DNA from: Leifsonia psychrotolerans
GTDB lineage: Bacteria > Actinomycetota > Actinomycetes > Actinomycetales > Microbacteriaceae
DNA: 64,000 nt
NCBI RefSeq assembly: GCF_013410665.1
Contig: NZ_JACCFM010000001.1
Location: forward strand, 3,720,001 to 3,784,000
Reading direction: 5' to 3'
Part shown: one piece after another, positions 47,947 through 56,147 of the stretch
Layout: each line of letters opens with the position of its first letter
Position numbering within the stretch: the first letter of the stretch is position 1
Made by a program: the position numbers and the translations under genes
The notes under the pieces: model-generated
What the model saw: the letters and a program-made list of their open reading frames with translations, nothing else
The model's database searches: none
What the model was told of the DNA's origin: nothing

Positions 47947-48658
47947 ACAGGTGCACCACGTGCGTGCGACGGATGCTGTGGTGGCACGCATCGAAAGTCT
48001 GATCCTGGATCACAGCCTGAAGCCCGGCGACACCCTGCCGTCGGAACGTGAGCTCGCCGCAATGCTGAATGTGAGTCGCAACGCGCTGCGTGAGGCTCTT
48101 GGAATTCTGGGACAAAAGGGACTCGTCGTGGCGCGACCGGGCAAGGGAACTATGGTGGCTGAGCCCTCGCCCGACCCGTTAAAGGCGTCACTACAGCTGC
48201 TTCTGCAGTTGCGGCATGTGACCCTGACCGAGCTGGGTGACGTTCGAATTCTGATTGAACCGGAACTTGCCGCGCGCGCCGCAGAACGAGTCGGCGACGG
48301 AGCTGCATTGACCCAGTGGCTGGAACGACTCCTCGACGCTCACGACGACCCGGCCGCTCACGTGGCAGCCGACCTGGGCTATCACAGGGAGATCGCCCGG
48401 CTGGCCGACCACACAGTCTTTAGCGTGCTGGTTGACGCGGTGCGAGAGCCCATCACTCGAAGCATGATGTTCGGTACAAAGCTGCCGCGTGCAATCGATC
48501 ATTCCGATGCTCAGCACCGCGCCGTTTACGACGCGATCATGGAGGGGAATGCGGTCGCCGCTCGTCAGGCGATGACCGAGCACATCACCTACGTCAACGA
48601 GTACTTGAGGGATGAAACGCCCTCAGTCATTTCATCGGGGGGAGAGGCGCATGTCTAA
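47933..48658 (+). CDS. GntR-family regulator, FCD (FadR) subfamily
   Basis: A 241-residue repressor or activator: winged helix-turn-helix at about residues 15-75 (SLKPGDTLPSERELAAMLNV, RNALREALGILGQKGLV) and an all-helical FCD ligand domain with the metal-type Asp and His residues (LGDVRILIEPELAARAA, LGYHREIARLADH). Unusually it sits in the middle of the operon, overlapping both neighbours (14 and 8 nt). Its likely operator, GTGGTAGGACCAC, is just after the operon promoter. Effector is probably the imported sugar acid or a pathway intermediate. Confidence 0.92.
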   Translation: MSMFEQVHHVRATDAVVARIESLILDHSLKPGDTLPSERELAAMLNVSRNALREALGILGQKGLVVARPGKGTMVAEPSPDPLKASLQLLLQLRHVTLTELGDVRILIEPELAARAAERVGDGAALTQWLERLLDAHDDPAAHVAADLGYHREIARLADHTVFSVLVDAVREPITRSMMFGTKLPRAIDHSDAQHRAVYDAIMEGNAVAARQAMTEHITYVNEYLRDETPSVISSGGEAHV

Positions 48659-49688
48659 GAACGACGATGTCTCCTTCACCCTCACAAACGAGTTTCTGAG
48701 CATCGAAATCGACCCGAACCAGGGCGCAGACCTCGTCTCGCTCATGCACAGGGAAAGTGGCGAGGAACTGCTCTGGCGAGACCCACGCACGTCGGCGCGA
48801 TCCGGCACGGCGCCACTTCCGATGTTCGCCGATTCGTTCTACGACACCTATCGCGGTGGCATGCAGGAGCTCTTCCCGAACACTGCGGACTCCTCGGTTG
48901 TGATGGGCGTAACGCTTCCCTTTCATGGCGAGGCCTGCCAGTTGGCTTGGTCGGTGAGAAGAGAGCACCGATACGGAAGCGATCGCCTCGTCTGCATGAC
49001 AGACCTCACACGGTATCCGGTGCGCATGGAGCGAACGATCTCACTCGTTCCGGGGGAGCCGACGTTGCGCATCCGCAGTGAGATCGTCAATCTCTCTGCT
49101 CGCGCGTTGCCGTACACCTGGGCGATGCACCCGGCCTTCTCGAGGGCAGTGACGGCAGAGCCATCCGTGCTTTATGCGCCGTTCGCGTGCGCGGTTTCCC
49201 ACCCAGATAAGTTCTCGGAGAACCAATCATTCGCTCCCGGTGAGGTCGTGGGCGGCGGCTCGGTGGAGGGCGTGAGCACGCTCACGTTGAACGCCAACGA
49301 TGCGGGAACCACTGATCTGCTCTATGCGCAGCCGGACCAAGGCTGGTACACACTTCGCAACGAATCGTCAGGGCTCACCGTTTCGATGGGCTGGCCCGTC
49401 GAGCAGTTCCCCGAATTGTGGATCTGGCAGGAATGTCGGGGTGTCGGAGACTTTCCATGGTGGGGCCAGCATCACATCGTCGCGGTGGAGCCGCATGTTG
49501 CCTCTCCCTCACGCGCGCTTGCCGAGCATATTGTCGCAGGCACGGCCCGCGAGCTGGCGCCCCACGGCAGACTCAGCGCAGAGTTCACACTTTCGGCCGA
49601 GCTGACATCGCTCGATCAGATCCCGCAGGGCCTGGACACACGAGGTCGTGTCGTTCTGCGCCAGAAAGAGAAGGAGCACACAGCATGA
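48651..49688 (+). CDS. Aldose 1-epimerase-like protein (galactose-mutarotase fold)
   Basis: A 345-residue protein resembling the aldose epimerase/DUF4432 superfamily: beta-rich sequence, EIDPNQGADLVSLMHRESGE near the start, MHPAFSRAV with a likely catalytic His near residue 165, and EQFPELWIWQECRG with an acidic residue. Expected to interconvert alpha and beta anomers, or to bind a sugar or sugar acid. ATG 48651 follows GGGGAGAGG and overlaps the regulator by 8 nt; the stop overlaps the SDR start. The reaction is inferred from fold and neighbours, not from a diagnostic motif set. Confidence 0.75.
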   Translation: MSKNDDVSFTLTNEFLSIEIDPNQGADLVSLMHRESGEELLWRDPRTSARSGTAPLPMFADSFYDTYRGGMQELFPNTADSSVVMGVTLPFHGEACQLAWSVRREHRYGSDRLVCMTDLTRYPVRMERTISLVPGEPTLRIRSEIVNLSARALPYTWAMHPAFSRAVTAEPSVLYAPFACAVSHPDKFSENQSFAPGEVVGGGSVEGVSTLTLNANDAGTTDLLYAQPDQGWYTLRNESSGLTVSMGWPVEQFPELWIWQECRGVGDFPWWGQHHIVAVEPHVASPSRALAEHIVAGTARELAPHGRLSAEFTLSAELTSLDQIPQGLDTRGRVVLRQKEKEHTA

Positions 49689-50461
49689 GATTTGATGGAA
49701 TCACCGCGGTTGTCACGGGAGCTGGCGCAGGAATCGGCCGGGCTACGGCAACGCGCCTCGCCAACGAAGGTGCCAAACTGGCGCTCATTGACATCAACCA
49801 GGAGAGCATCGATGAGCTCGCCGCGAGTCTGGGTGAGAGCGGATGCACGGCGAACGCGTACCGAGCGGATGTGTGTTCCTCCGACGCGGCAACCGCAGTG
49901 ATCGCACAGATCGCCGCCGAGATGGGTACCCCTCAGGTACTCGTAAACAACGCCTCCGTTCTTCGCTTGGCCTCGGCCGCCGAGACGCCGCTCGAGCTGT
50001 TCGATGCCGTGATCTCGACCAACCTGCGCAGCGTCTTCACGTTCTCCCAGGCTGTCGCTCGACTGCTGATTGCGGCGAAACTTCCGGGATCGATCGTCAA
50101 TGTCTCGTCGATTCACGCTGTGATCAGCGAACCGAACGCGAGCGCGTATACCGCGGCCAAGGGCGGCATCGAAGCCATGTCCCGCACGTTCGCATCGGAA
50201 TGGGCATCCGCCGGTATCCGTGTGAACTGTGTGCGCCCCGGTGCAACGTGGAGTGAAATGACGACCCCGATTTACACCAAAGAAATTCAGAGGGCGATCG
50301 CCCAGCGTGTGCCGATGGGGCGTATTGGTGATGCGAGTGAGATCGCCGCGGGGATCTGTTTCTTCGCCTCGCCGGACTCGAGCTACTGCACCGGAACAAC
50401 TCTCGATATCGATGGCGGATACATTATGGATGGCAGCCTGCCGGGCACGGTGTACGCGTGA
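49685..50461 (+). CDS. Short-chain dehydrogenase/reductase (SDR)
   Basis: A 258-residue classical SDR. NAD(P) motif TGAGAGIGRATATRL near residue 12, Asp in LALIDINQ suggesting NAD preference, NNAS at about 88, and the catalytic Ser-Tyr-Lys in NVSSIHAV and SAYTAAKGG. It ends with the typical TTLDIDGGYIMDGS. It overlaps both neighbouring genes by 4 nt. In this setting it probably oxidises the imported aldose to a lactone or a later polyhydroxy acid. Substrate specificity cannot be read from the sequence. Confidence 0.92.
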   Translation: MRFDGITAVVTGAGAGIGRATATRLANEGAKLALIDINQESIDELAASLGESGCTANAYRADVCSSDAATAVIAQIAAEMGTPQVLVNNASVLRLASAAETPLELFDAVISTNLRSVFTFSQAVARLLIAAKLPGSIVNVSSIHAVISEPNASAYTAAKGGIEAMSRTFASEWASAGIRVNCVRPGATWSEMTTPIYTKEIQRAIAQRVPMGRIGDASEIAAGICFFASPDSSYCTGTTLDIDGGYIMDGSLPGTVYA

Positions 50462-51498
50462 GCGCGCGAGACTCCCGCTCCGTCGAGCAGTGGGCGGCAG
50501 CGATTTTGAGCAACGCCGGACTGCGTGGCGAAGCGGCACAGATCGTTGCGGCAAATCTGTCATATGCCGAACGGCGCGGGGTGATCAGCCACGGATTCAT
50601 CCGTCTGGCGACCTACCTGGAGCGTATCAAGGCCGGCGGCATCAACTCGAACCCTGACGTTCATCTGGTCGAGGATTCGGGTGCGATGGCGGTTATGACC
50701 GCCGACAACGGGCCGGGCGCTTCGTCAGCCGTCGCCGCGGTCGAGCAGGCGATGGAACGCGCGCGGAAGTACGGAATCGGGTGTGTGCTCGTGCGTGATG
50801 CCAACCATTTTGGGGCGACGGGTTTCTACACCGACATGATGGCCGAGGGCGGCTTCGTTGGCATTGCGGCGTGCAACACCGATGCGGTGATGTGCGCACC
50901 GTTCGGCGGAATGCCGGTGCTTGGTACGAACCCGCTCTCGATTGCGCTTCCGCTTCCCGCACCGGCTCGGCCACAACTTGACATGGCGACAACCGAGGCG
51001 AGTTATGGAAAACTCGTCGTCGCCGCGCAAGAAGGTTCGAGCATCCCTCTGGGCTGGGCCGTTGACGCACAGGGACAATCCACGACGAATCCGCAACAGG
51101 GCCTCGAGGGAGCACTGCTGCCAAGCGGCGGGCCCAAGGGCTTCGGACTGGCGTTCATGATCGACGGCATTTTGGCCCTGTCGGGTGCCAAGACCAGTCC
51201 ATTCGTCTCTGCGCTCTATGGCGACGCCTCGGAGCCGCAGCATCTCGGACATCTGTTCATCGCCCTCAACGTGCCAGGAGAACGGCACCCGGGCGCCTAT
51301 GCAGAGCAGATCACGTCGCTGGTCGACGCCGTGCACTCGAGCAGTCCGCCGCTGCCGGGATCACCGGCACTTACGCCAGGTGAGCCCGAACTGGAGCGAG
51401 AGCTCGGCAATGGAAGCGTCGTCACGCTCAGCGATGAGCAGTTGCGCGTGCTGAACGAAATCGGCTCGAATTACGGCGAACCCTTTCCGGGAGCCTAG
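50458..51498 (+). CDS. Ldh2-family (malate/L-lactate/ureidoglycolate) dehydrogenase
   Basis: A 346-residue NAD(P)-dependent oxidoreductase of the Ldh2/YiaK fold, not related to the classic Rossmann lactate dehydrogenases. Seen: RGVISHGFIRLATYLERIKA near residue 40, VRDANHFGATGFYTDMM with the catalytic His near 120, MPVLGTNPLSIALP, and the DMATTEASYGK cofactor region. Family members act on 2-oxo acids, 2,3-diketogulonate or ureidoglycolate. GTG 50458 overlaps the SDR stop (GTGA). Last gene of the operon, meeting a minus-strand gene with no gap. Probably reduces or oxidises a keto-sugar acid made by the pathway. Confidence 0.88.
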   Translation: MSARDSRSVEQWAAAILSNAGLRGEAAQIVAANLSYAERRGVISHGFIRLATYLERIKAGGINSNPDVHLVEDSGAMAVMTADNGPGASSAVAAVEQAMERARKYGIGCVLVRDANHFGATGFYTDMMAEGGFVGIAACNTDAVMCAPFGGMPVLGTNPLSIALPLPAPARPQLDMATTEASYGKLVVAAQEGSSIPLGWAVDAQGQSTTNPQQGLEGALLPSGGPKGFGLAFMIDGILALSGAKTSPFVSALYGDASEPQHLGHLFIALNVPGERHPGAYAEQITSLVDAVHSSSPPLPGSPALTPGEPELERELGNGSVVTLSDEQLRVLNEIGSNYGEPFPGA

Positions 51499-51855
51499 CT
51501 AGCTGAGTTCCTTGCGCCCGGCGATGATGCCGCTGAGTGTGGCGACAACCGCGAAGACGATCGCGACAATCGGCTGGCCCAGGGCGAACCAGGCGAACAC
51601 CGCGGAGCCCATGACACAGATTTCGACGAGGGCCTTGCCGAACGGGTCAATTCTGATGACGGCCTTGGGAGAACGGAATAGTGCCCAGAGCAGGAGTGCG
51701 AGTGCGGGTGCGCCGATGCCGATCAAGACGCCGGGCCAGGGCAGTGGCCACGTGGCGAAACCCCAGATTCCGAGGCTGACGAAGGTGAAGAGTTCGAGCA
51801 CGAACCGCAGGATTTCGTTGGGGCTGATCTGGGTCTGGGCAGGTGCGTCGGTCAC
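51499..51855 (-). CDS. YrdB-family membrane protein (DUF2568)
   Basis: A 118-residue protein with four hydrophobic helices (ILRFVLELFTFVSLGIWGFA, then PGVLIGIGAPALALLLWALF and two more) and little else; it matches the DUF2568/YrdB group of small membrane proteins of unknown function. The phrase RSPKAVIRIDPFGKALVEI between helices 2 and 3 is typical. Its stop directly abuts the stop of the convergent Ldh2 gene. It lies 69 bp downstream of purU on the same strand. Confidence 0.8.
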   Translation of the reverse strand: MTDAPAQTQISPNEILRFVLELFTFVSLGIWGFATWPLPWPGVLIGIGAPALALLLWALFRSPKAVIRIDPFGKALVEICVMGSAVFAWFALGQPIVAIVFAVVATLSGIIAGRKELS

Positions 51856-51924
51856 TCGTCAAGCTTACCGACCCGCCGCCGCGTCGCGCACCGGGCAGCG
51901 CTGTGGCGCACCGCGGGGCAGAAA

Positions 51925-52797
51925 CTACTTGAAGATGATGGTGCGCACACCGTCCTGCAGCACTCGATTCTCAGCGAACCACTTCACGGCCTGGCTGAGG
52001 GTGCGGCTCTCTTCGTCCTGTCCGATCGCGACGAGTTCGTTCGCGCTGCGGGAATGGTCAACGCGCACGACGTTCTGCTCGATGATCGGGCCTTCGTCGA
52101 GGTCGCTCGTGACGAAGTGCGCGGTTGCGCCAATGAGCTTCACCCCGCGGGCATGCGCCTGGCGGTAGGGGTTTGCACCCTTGAAACCGGGCAGGAATGA
52201 GTGGTGGATGTTGATGGCCCGGCCTTCGAGGCGAGCGCAGAGTTCGGGGGAGAGGATCTGCATGTAGCGCGCCAGCACGACCAGCTCGATGTCGTGTTCG
52301 TCGACGGCCTCGATCACGCGAGATTCGAAGGCGGTCTTGCTCGCGGCATCCGTGATGGGCAGGGATTCGAACGGAACGCTGTAGAAGCCCACCAGGTCGC
52401 GCAGGGTGCCGTGGTTACTGAGAACGAGGGGGATGTCAACGGCGAGCTGCCCGGCGCGCTGACGGAAGAGCAGATCGTTGACGCAGTGCCCGGCAGTCGA
52501 GGCGAGCACCAGAGTGCGCAGCGGCCGTCCGACGATATCGATGGTGGAATGCATGTCGTAGCGCGCGATCACGGGGGCCAAGGCGGCTTGCAGCGTGGCG
52601 CGATCGGTGGGTGATTCCACCTGCAGACGAATGAAGAATCGGCCGGTATCGGCGCTCGAGAACTGCTGACTCTCGGTGATATTTCCGTGCGCCGAGACGA
52701 TCGCTCCGCTGACGGCGTGCACGATTCCGGGCTGGTCGGCGCAGACCAGGGTGATCACCCAGTGATTGTGAGCGGATGCCGGCAGAGAACTGTTCAT
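51925..52797 (-). CDS. purU: Formyltetrahydrofolate deformylase
   Basis: Hydrolyses 10-formyl-THF to THF and formate, balancing one-carbon pools. 290 residues: an N-terminal ACT domain (ITLVCADQPGIVHAVSGAI) and a C-terminal formyltransferase-like domain with LSNHGTLRDLV and the active-site run NIHHSFLPGFKGANPY plus the Asp in SDLDEGPII. The two His in HHSF separate it from PurN (THPAYLP). The ATG has no ribosome site but TAACCT 6 nt upstream on the minus strand, so it appears leaderless. Confidence 0.96.
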   Translation of the reverse strand: MNSSLPASAHNHWVITLVCADQPGIVHAVSGAIVSAHGNITESQQFSSADTGRFFIRLQVESPTDRATLQAALAPVIARYDMHSTIDIVGRPLRTLVLASTAGHCVNDLLFRQRAGQLAVDIPLVLSNHGTLRDLVGFYSVPFESLPITDAASKTAFESRVIEAVDEHDIELVVLARYMQILSPELCARLEGRAINIHHSFLPGFKGANPYRQAHARGVKLIGATAHFVTSDLDEGPIIEQNVVRVDHSRSANELVAIGQDEESRTLSQAVKWFAENRVLQDGVRTIIFK

Positions 52798-52803
52798 CTC
52801 ACT

Positions 52804-52809
52804 AGGTTA
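52804..52809 (-). promoter_or_regulatory. -10 box of leaderless purU transcript
   Basis: TAACCT on the minus strand ends 6 nt before the purU ATG, the same spacing as at purN and other genes here. Confidence 0.5.
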
Positions 52810-52847
52810 GCGGCCAGAGCTCGCACCACGACCGACCGGGCATCGGC

Positions 52848-52853
52848 TAGGCT
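52848..52853 (+). promoter_or_regulatory. Possible -10 box for MFS gene
   Basis: TAGGCT lies 113 bp before the MFS start in the region shared with purU. The -35 is weak. If used, the leader would contain a 16-codon GTG-started ORF (52864-52914). Confidence 0.3.
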
Positions 52854-52966
52854 TGCCCCGGTCGTGCCCAGTCCGCACGGCCCCGGGCGCGCACGCTGCG
52901 CGCAGGAGTTTTGAGCCCGCCTGTGCGCGAGATGGCCAAAACAGCCGTCGTGAGTGAGTTTCCGCC

Positions 52967-54202
52967 ATGTCCCAGACCACCCTTCCCTCAGCACCCGTCG
53001 CGACTGCCTTCCCGTGGCTCGCGCTGCTCATCTTGTCGTCCACGGTGTTTCTGGCGATCAGCTCCGAAATGCTGCCGACCGGTTTGCTTCCCGAAATGAG
53101 CAGTGACTTCGGGGTGACCGAATCACAGATCGGCCTGCTGGTCAGCTGGTTCGCGTTCACGGTCGTGATCAGTTCCGCGCCGCTGACACACCTGACCCGT
53201 CGGTTCTCCCGGCACGGCCTCGTCGTGGCGGTGCTCTTCGCCTTCGCACTCAGCAACGTGATGTCGGCGTTTGCTCCGAGCTATGAGTTCGCCGTCGTCT
53301 CACGGGTGATCGGCGGGCTGGCGCACGGCCTGTTCTGGGCGGTCGTCGGCGCCTATGCCAGCTACCTGGTGCCGAAGGCGCAGATCGGCCGGGCCGTGTC
53401 GATCACGGTCGCCGGCGGAACACTGGCCTTTGTCTTCGGGGTGCCACTCGGGACCGCGGCCGGCCAGGTCCTCGGCTGGCGTCTCTCCTTTATCGTCTTG
53501 GCCGGACTCATGCTGGTGGGCGCGCTTCTGGTCTGGCTGTTTCTCCCTCGGGTCAACCATGTGCGTCCGACAGCCGATGGTGCGGGTGCCGCGCTCACGA
53601 AGCCGACCGGGCTGCGCGGCGACCCCACGGTCTCGCCCGTTATTTTGATCTGCAGTATCACCGCACTGATCATGGTCGGCCACTACACGTTCTATACCTA
53701 CATCGTGCCGTTCCTGACCGACGAAATGAACGTGGGTACCGCCGGCGTCGCCCCCTACCTGTTCGTTTTCGGCGTTGCCGGGGCGGTGAGCCTCGTGCTC
53801 GTGGGCACGATATTCGGGTCTCGCCCGCAGAGTGGTCTTGTCGCGGGAGTCGGGGCCTGCATCGTGAGCGTCACAGTGTTGGTGATGTTTCCTGAGAACG
53901 TCGTGGTGGCCTTCGTCGCCTTCGCGCTCTGGGGAATCGCTTTCGGTGTGATCCCGCCGCTGCTGCAGACCACCCTGCTGCACACCGCATCGCTGCAGTT
54001 CCGTGACGTGGGCAGCGCGATGTACACCACGGGCTTCAACGTGGGCATTGGCTCGGGCGCCCTGCTCGGCGCGCTTCTGGTCCGCCCGGCCGGCGTTATC
54101 GCTTTGCCGATTGTCAACGTGGGCATCCTCGTCGCCGCACTGCTGCTCATCCTCGTGAGTAACCGCGTGATTCGTCGACGCGCGCTGGCCGAGAGGGTTT
54201 AG
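52967..54202 (+). CDS. MFS transporter, AraJ/SotB-like
   Basis: A 411-residue twelve-helix major-facilitator protein of the DHA1 sugar-efflux/arabinose-type branch: FLAISSEMLPTGLLPEMSSD in the first helix region, then SRVIGGLAHGLFWAVVGAYA in helix 4-5, a stretch typical of AraJ/SotB/YdhP proteins. Probably exports sugars, inducers or drugs. Its stop overlaps the end of the convergent nagA gene by 4 nt, leaving no room for a terminator between them. Confidence 0.88.
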   Translation: MSQTTLPSAPVATAFPWLALLILSSTVFLAISSEMLPTGLLPEMSSDFGVTESQIGLLVSWFAFTVVISSAPLTHLTRRFSRHGLVVAVLFAFALSNVMSAFAPSYEFAVVSRVIGGLAHGLFWAVVGAYASYLVPKAQIGRAVSITVAGGTLAFVFGVPLGTAAGQVLGWRLSFIVLAGLMLVGALLVWLFLPRVNHVRPTADGAGAALTKPTGLRGDPTVSPVILICSITALIMVGHYTFYTYIVPFLTDEMNVGTAGVAPYLFVFGVAGAVSLVLVGTIFGSRPQSGLVAGVGACIVSVTVLVMFPENVVVAFVAFALWGIAFGVIPPLLQTTLLHTASLQFRDVGSAMYTTGFNVGIGSGALLGALLVRPAGVIALPIVNVGILVAALLLILVSNRVIRRRALAERV

Positions 54203-55362
54203 TACAAACGGATGCCGGCTCCGAAGACCGCCTCGACCTCGAAGTCGTCATTCAATAACACCGCGTCCGCGGCATAGCCGAGATCGAGTCTGCCGAGGTC
54301 GTGAGCACGCCCGATGGCGCGCGCCGGCGTCTCGGTGAGGGCCGTGACGGCCTCCTCGATTGAGAGTCCCACCTCGACGACCGCACGTCGCAATGCCCCA
54401 TCGAGGGTGAGCGTCGAGCCCGCGATCGAGCCGCCGTCGCTCAGCCGGGCAACGCCATCCGTCACCGTGACGGCGAGCGTGCCGAGCATGTACGAACCGT
54501 CGGACGAGCCCGTCGCCGCCATCGCATCGGTGATCAGGGCGATGCGCCCGGGCGCCCCGGCAAAAGCGAGGCGAACGACTTCGGGATGCACGTGAACGCC
54601 GTCGTTGATGATCTCAAGGGTGACCGCGCTCGTGTGGGTGGCCGCCGCGACGGGGCCCGGAGCGCGATGGTGGATTCCGCGCATGCCGTTGAAGGCATGC
54701 GTCAGAATCGTGGCCCCTGATGCGAAGGCGCCGAGTGCGGTGTCGTAGTCGGTGGAGCTATGGCCGACGGCCACGGCGATGCCGGCTTCGGTCAGCGCCT
54801 GGATGGCCGCCGGTGCGCCGGGTAGCTCGGGGGCGAGGGTCACCTGCACGATGTGCCCGCGGCCGGCCTGGATCAGTCGCGCGATTGGAGCGGCATCCGG
54901 GGTGCGAAGCAGCGTCGGGTCGTGGGCTCCACGGTAGGTGTCATCGATGAAGGGGCCCTCGAGATGGGCACCGAGAATGAGCGGGTTCAGGTCTGCTTCG
55001 TCGGCGATCACGCTCAGCTGCGACTCGAGATCATCGATGCTGGCCGTGACGAGCGAGAGCACGACGCGCGTTGAACCGTGCTGGTGATGCACGGCGAGGG
55101 CGGTGCGGATGGCGTCGGCCCCCGCATCGAAGGCGACGCCGCCTGCGCCGTGGCAGTGAATATCGATGAAGCCCGGGGTGAGCCAGCGGCCGGCGGCGTC
55201 GATGACCGTGGTCTCGGCGGTGCGCAGCGTCGACCAGTCGGTCTCGCTGCCCGTGCCGACCATCGCGACGCGATCGCCGGAGAACGCCACGAAGGCGTCG
55301 GTGAGGGTGCGGCCGCCCGAGACCAGCCGGGCCGAGTGAATGAGCGTGTCGATGGCATTCAT
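54199..55362 (-). CDS. nagA: N-acetylglucosamine-6-phosphate deacetylase (or GalNAc-6-P deacetylase)
   Basis: A metal-dependent amidohydrolase of 387 residues that removes acetate from GlcNAc-6-P or GalNAc-6-P. Motifs: FIDIHCHGAGG (H-x-H metal site), GAHLEGPFI with the metal Glu, AVGHSSTDY and THAFNGMRGIHHR with further His, and the catalytic Asp in ALITDAMAATG. The first metal motif is HCHG as in actinobacterial NagA. Last gene of a five-gene minus-strand operon, its ATG overlapping the DeoR stop. The kinase and aldolase neighbours favour a GalNAc (Aga) route, but NagB at 38 kb would equally support GlcNAc; the substrate is open. Confidence 0.93.
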   Translation of the reverse strand: MNAIDTLIHSARLVSGGRTLTDAFVAFSGDRVAMVGTGSETDWSTLRTAETTVIDAAGRWLTPGFIDIHCHGAGGVAFDAGADAIRTALAVHHQHGSTRVVLSLVTASIDDLESQLSVIADEADLNPLILGAHLEGPFIDDTYRGAHDPTLLRTPDAAPIARLIQAGRGHIVQVTLAPELPGAPAAIQALTEAGIAVAVGHSSTDYDTALGAFASGATILTHAFNGMRGIHHRAPGPVAAATHTSAVTLEIINDGVHVHPEVVRLAFAGAPGRIALITDAMAATGSSDGSYMLGTLAVTVTDGVARLSDGGSIAGSTLTLDGALRRAVVEVGLSIEEAVTALTETPARAIGRAHDLGRLDLGYAADAVLLNDDFEVEAVFGAGIRLY

Positions 55363-56147
55363 GAGGCGATGATCACCGTTGTTCCGTTGTCGTTGAACGC
55401 TGCGAGTTGTTCGGGAGTGATGCCCTGATCGGTGATCAGGGTACTGAAGAGCGTCGGTCCGCCAATGCGCGCGAACGCCGTGACACCAATCTTGGTCGAG
55501 TCAGCGACGACGATGGCGCGGCTCGCGCGGCTGGCCATGAGCAGATTGACTGCGGCCTCCTGCTCATCATGCACCGTCGCTCCCACCAGCGGGTCGACGC
55601 CGTTCACGCCGATGAACGCGATGTCGAGGGTGATCTTTTCGAGCACCACATCACTGTACGGGCCGACGAGTTCGTAGGAGCGCGGATGCACGACGCCGCC
55701 GGTGACGACGGTCTTGATCTGGGGGCGCATCGCCAGCTGGGCCGCGATGTTGATGGCGTTCGTGACAACCGTGAGATTCGGATTCGGCGAGGCCGCCATG
55801 ATGTCGGCGCGGGCGCAGAGCACCGAGGCGATCGACGTGCTCGTGGTTCCGCCACACAGCCCGATCACTGCGCCGCGCTCGACGAGGGCGCTCGCAGCGA
55901 GAGCGATCTGCTGCTTCTGTGGCGCGTTCTGCTCTCGTTTATAGCGCAGAGGCAGATCGTAGGCGACCGATTGCCCCGTCGCGCCGCCCCGGGTGCGGGT
56001 GAGCAGCTGCTGCTCGGCCAACGTGTCGAGGTCACGGCGTGCCGTGGCCGCCGAGACGTGAAGTGTGCTGATGATGTCTTCGACCTCGATCTGACCGGTC
56101 TCGGCGATCATTGCAAGAACCGCGGCGAGGCGCTCCGAGCGGTTCAC
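55359..56147 (-). CDS. DeoR/GlpR-family transcriptional regulator
   Basis: A 262-residue repressor with an N-terminal DeoR helix-turn-helix (IEVEDIISTLHVSAATARRD, then LDTLAEQQLLTRTRGGA) and a sugar-phosphate sensing domain (VIGLCGGTTSTSIASVL, VVTNAINIAAQL, AFIGVNGVDP). GTG start overlaps the aldolase stop. It lies within the operon between aldolase and nagA and probably controls it from the palindrome at 59055-59074. By analogy with AgaR and GlpR the effector is a sugar phosphate made by the pathway. Confidence 0.93.
   Translation of the reverse strand: MNRSERLAAVLAMIAETGQIEVEDIISTLHVSAATARRDLDTLAEQQLLTRTRGGATGQSVAYDLPLRYKREQNAPQKQQIALAASALVERGAVIGLCGGTTSTSIASVLCARADIMAASPNPNLTVVTNAINIAAQLAMRPQIKTVVTGGVVHPRSYELVGPYSDVVLEKITLDIAFIGVNGVDPLVGATVHDEQEAAVNLLMASRASRAIVVADSTKIGVTAFARIGGPTLFSTLITDQGITPEQLAAFNDNGTTVIIAS

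Noticed and set aside
52864..52914. 16-codon ORF (GTG start) in the leader of the MFS gene
   Set aside because: No ribosome site and a weak promoter; it may be chance. Mentioned only under the -10 box at 52848.
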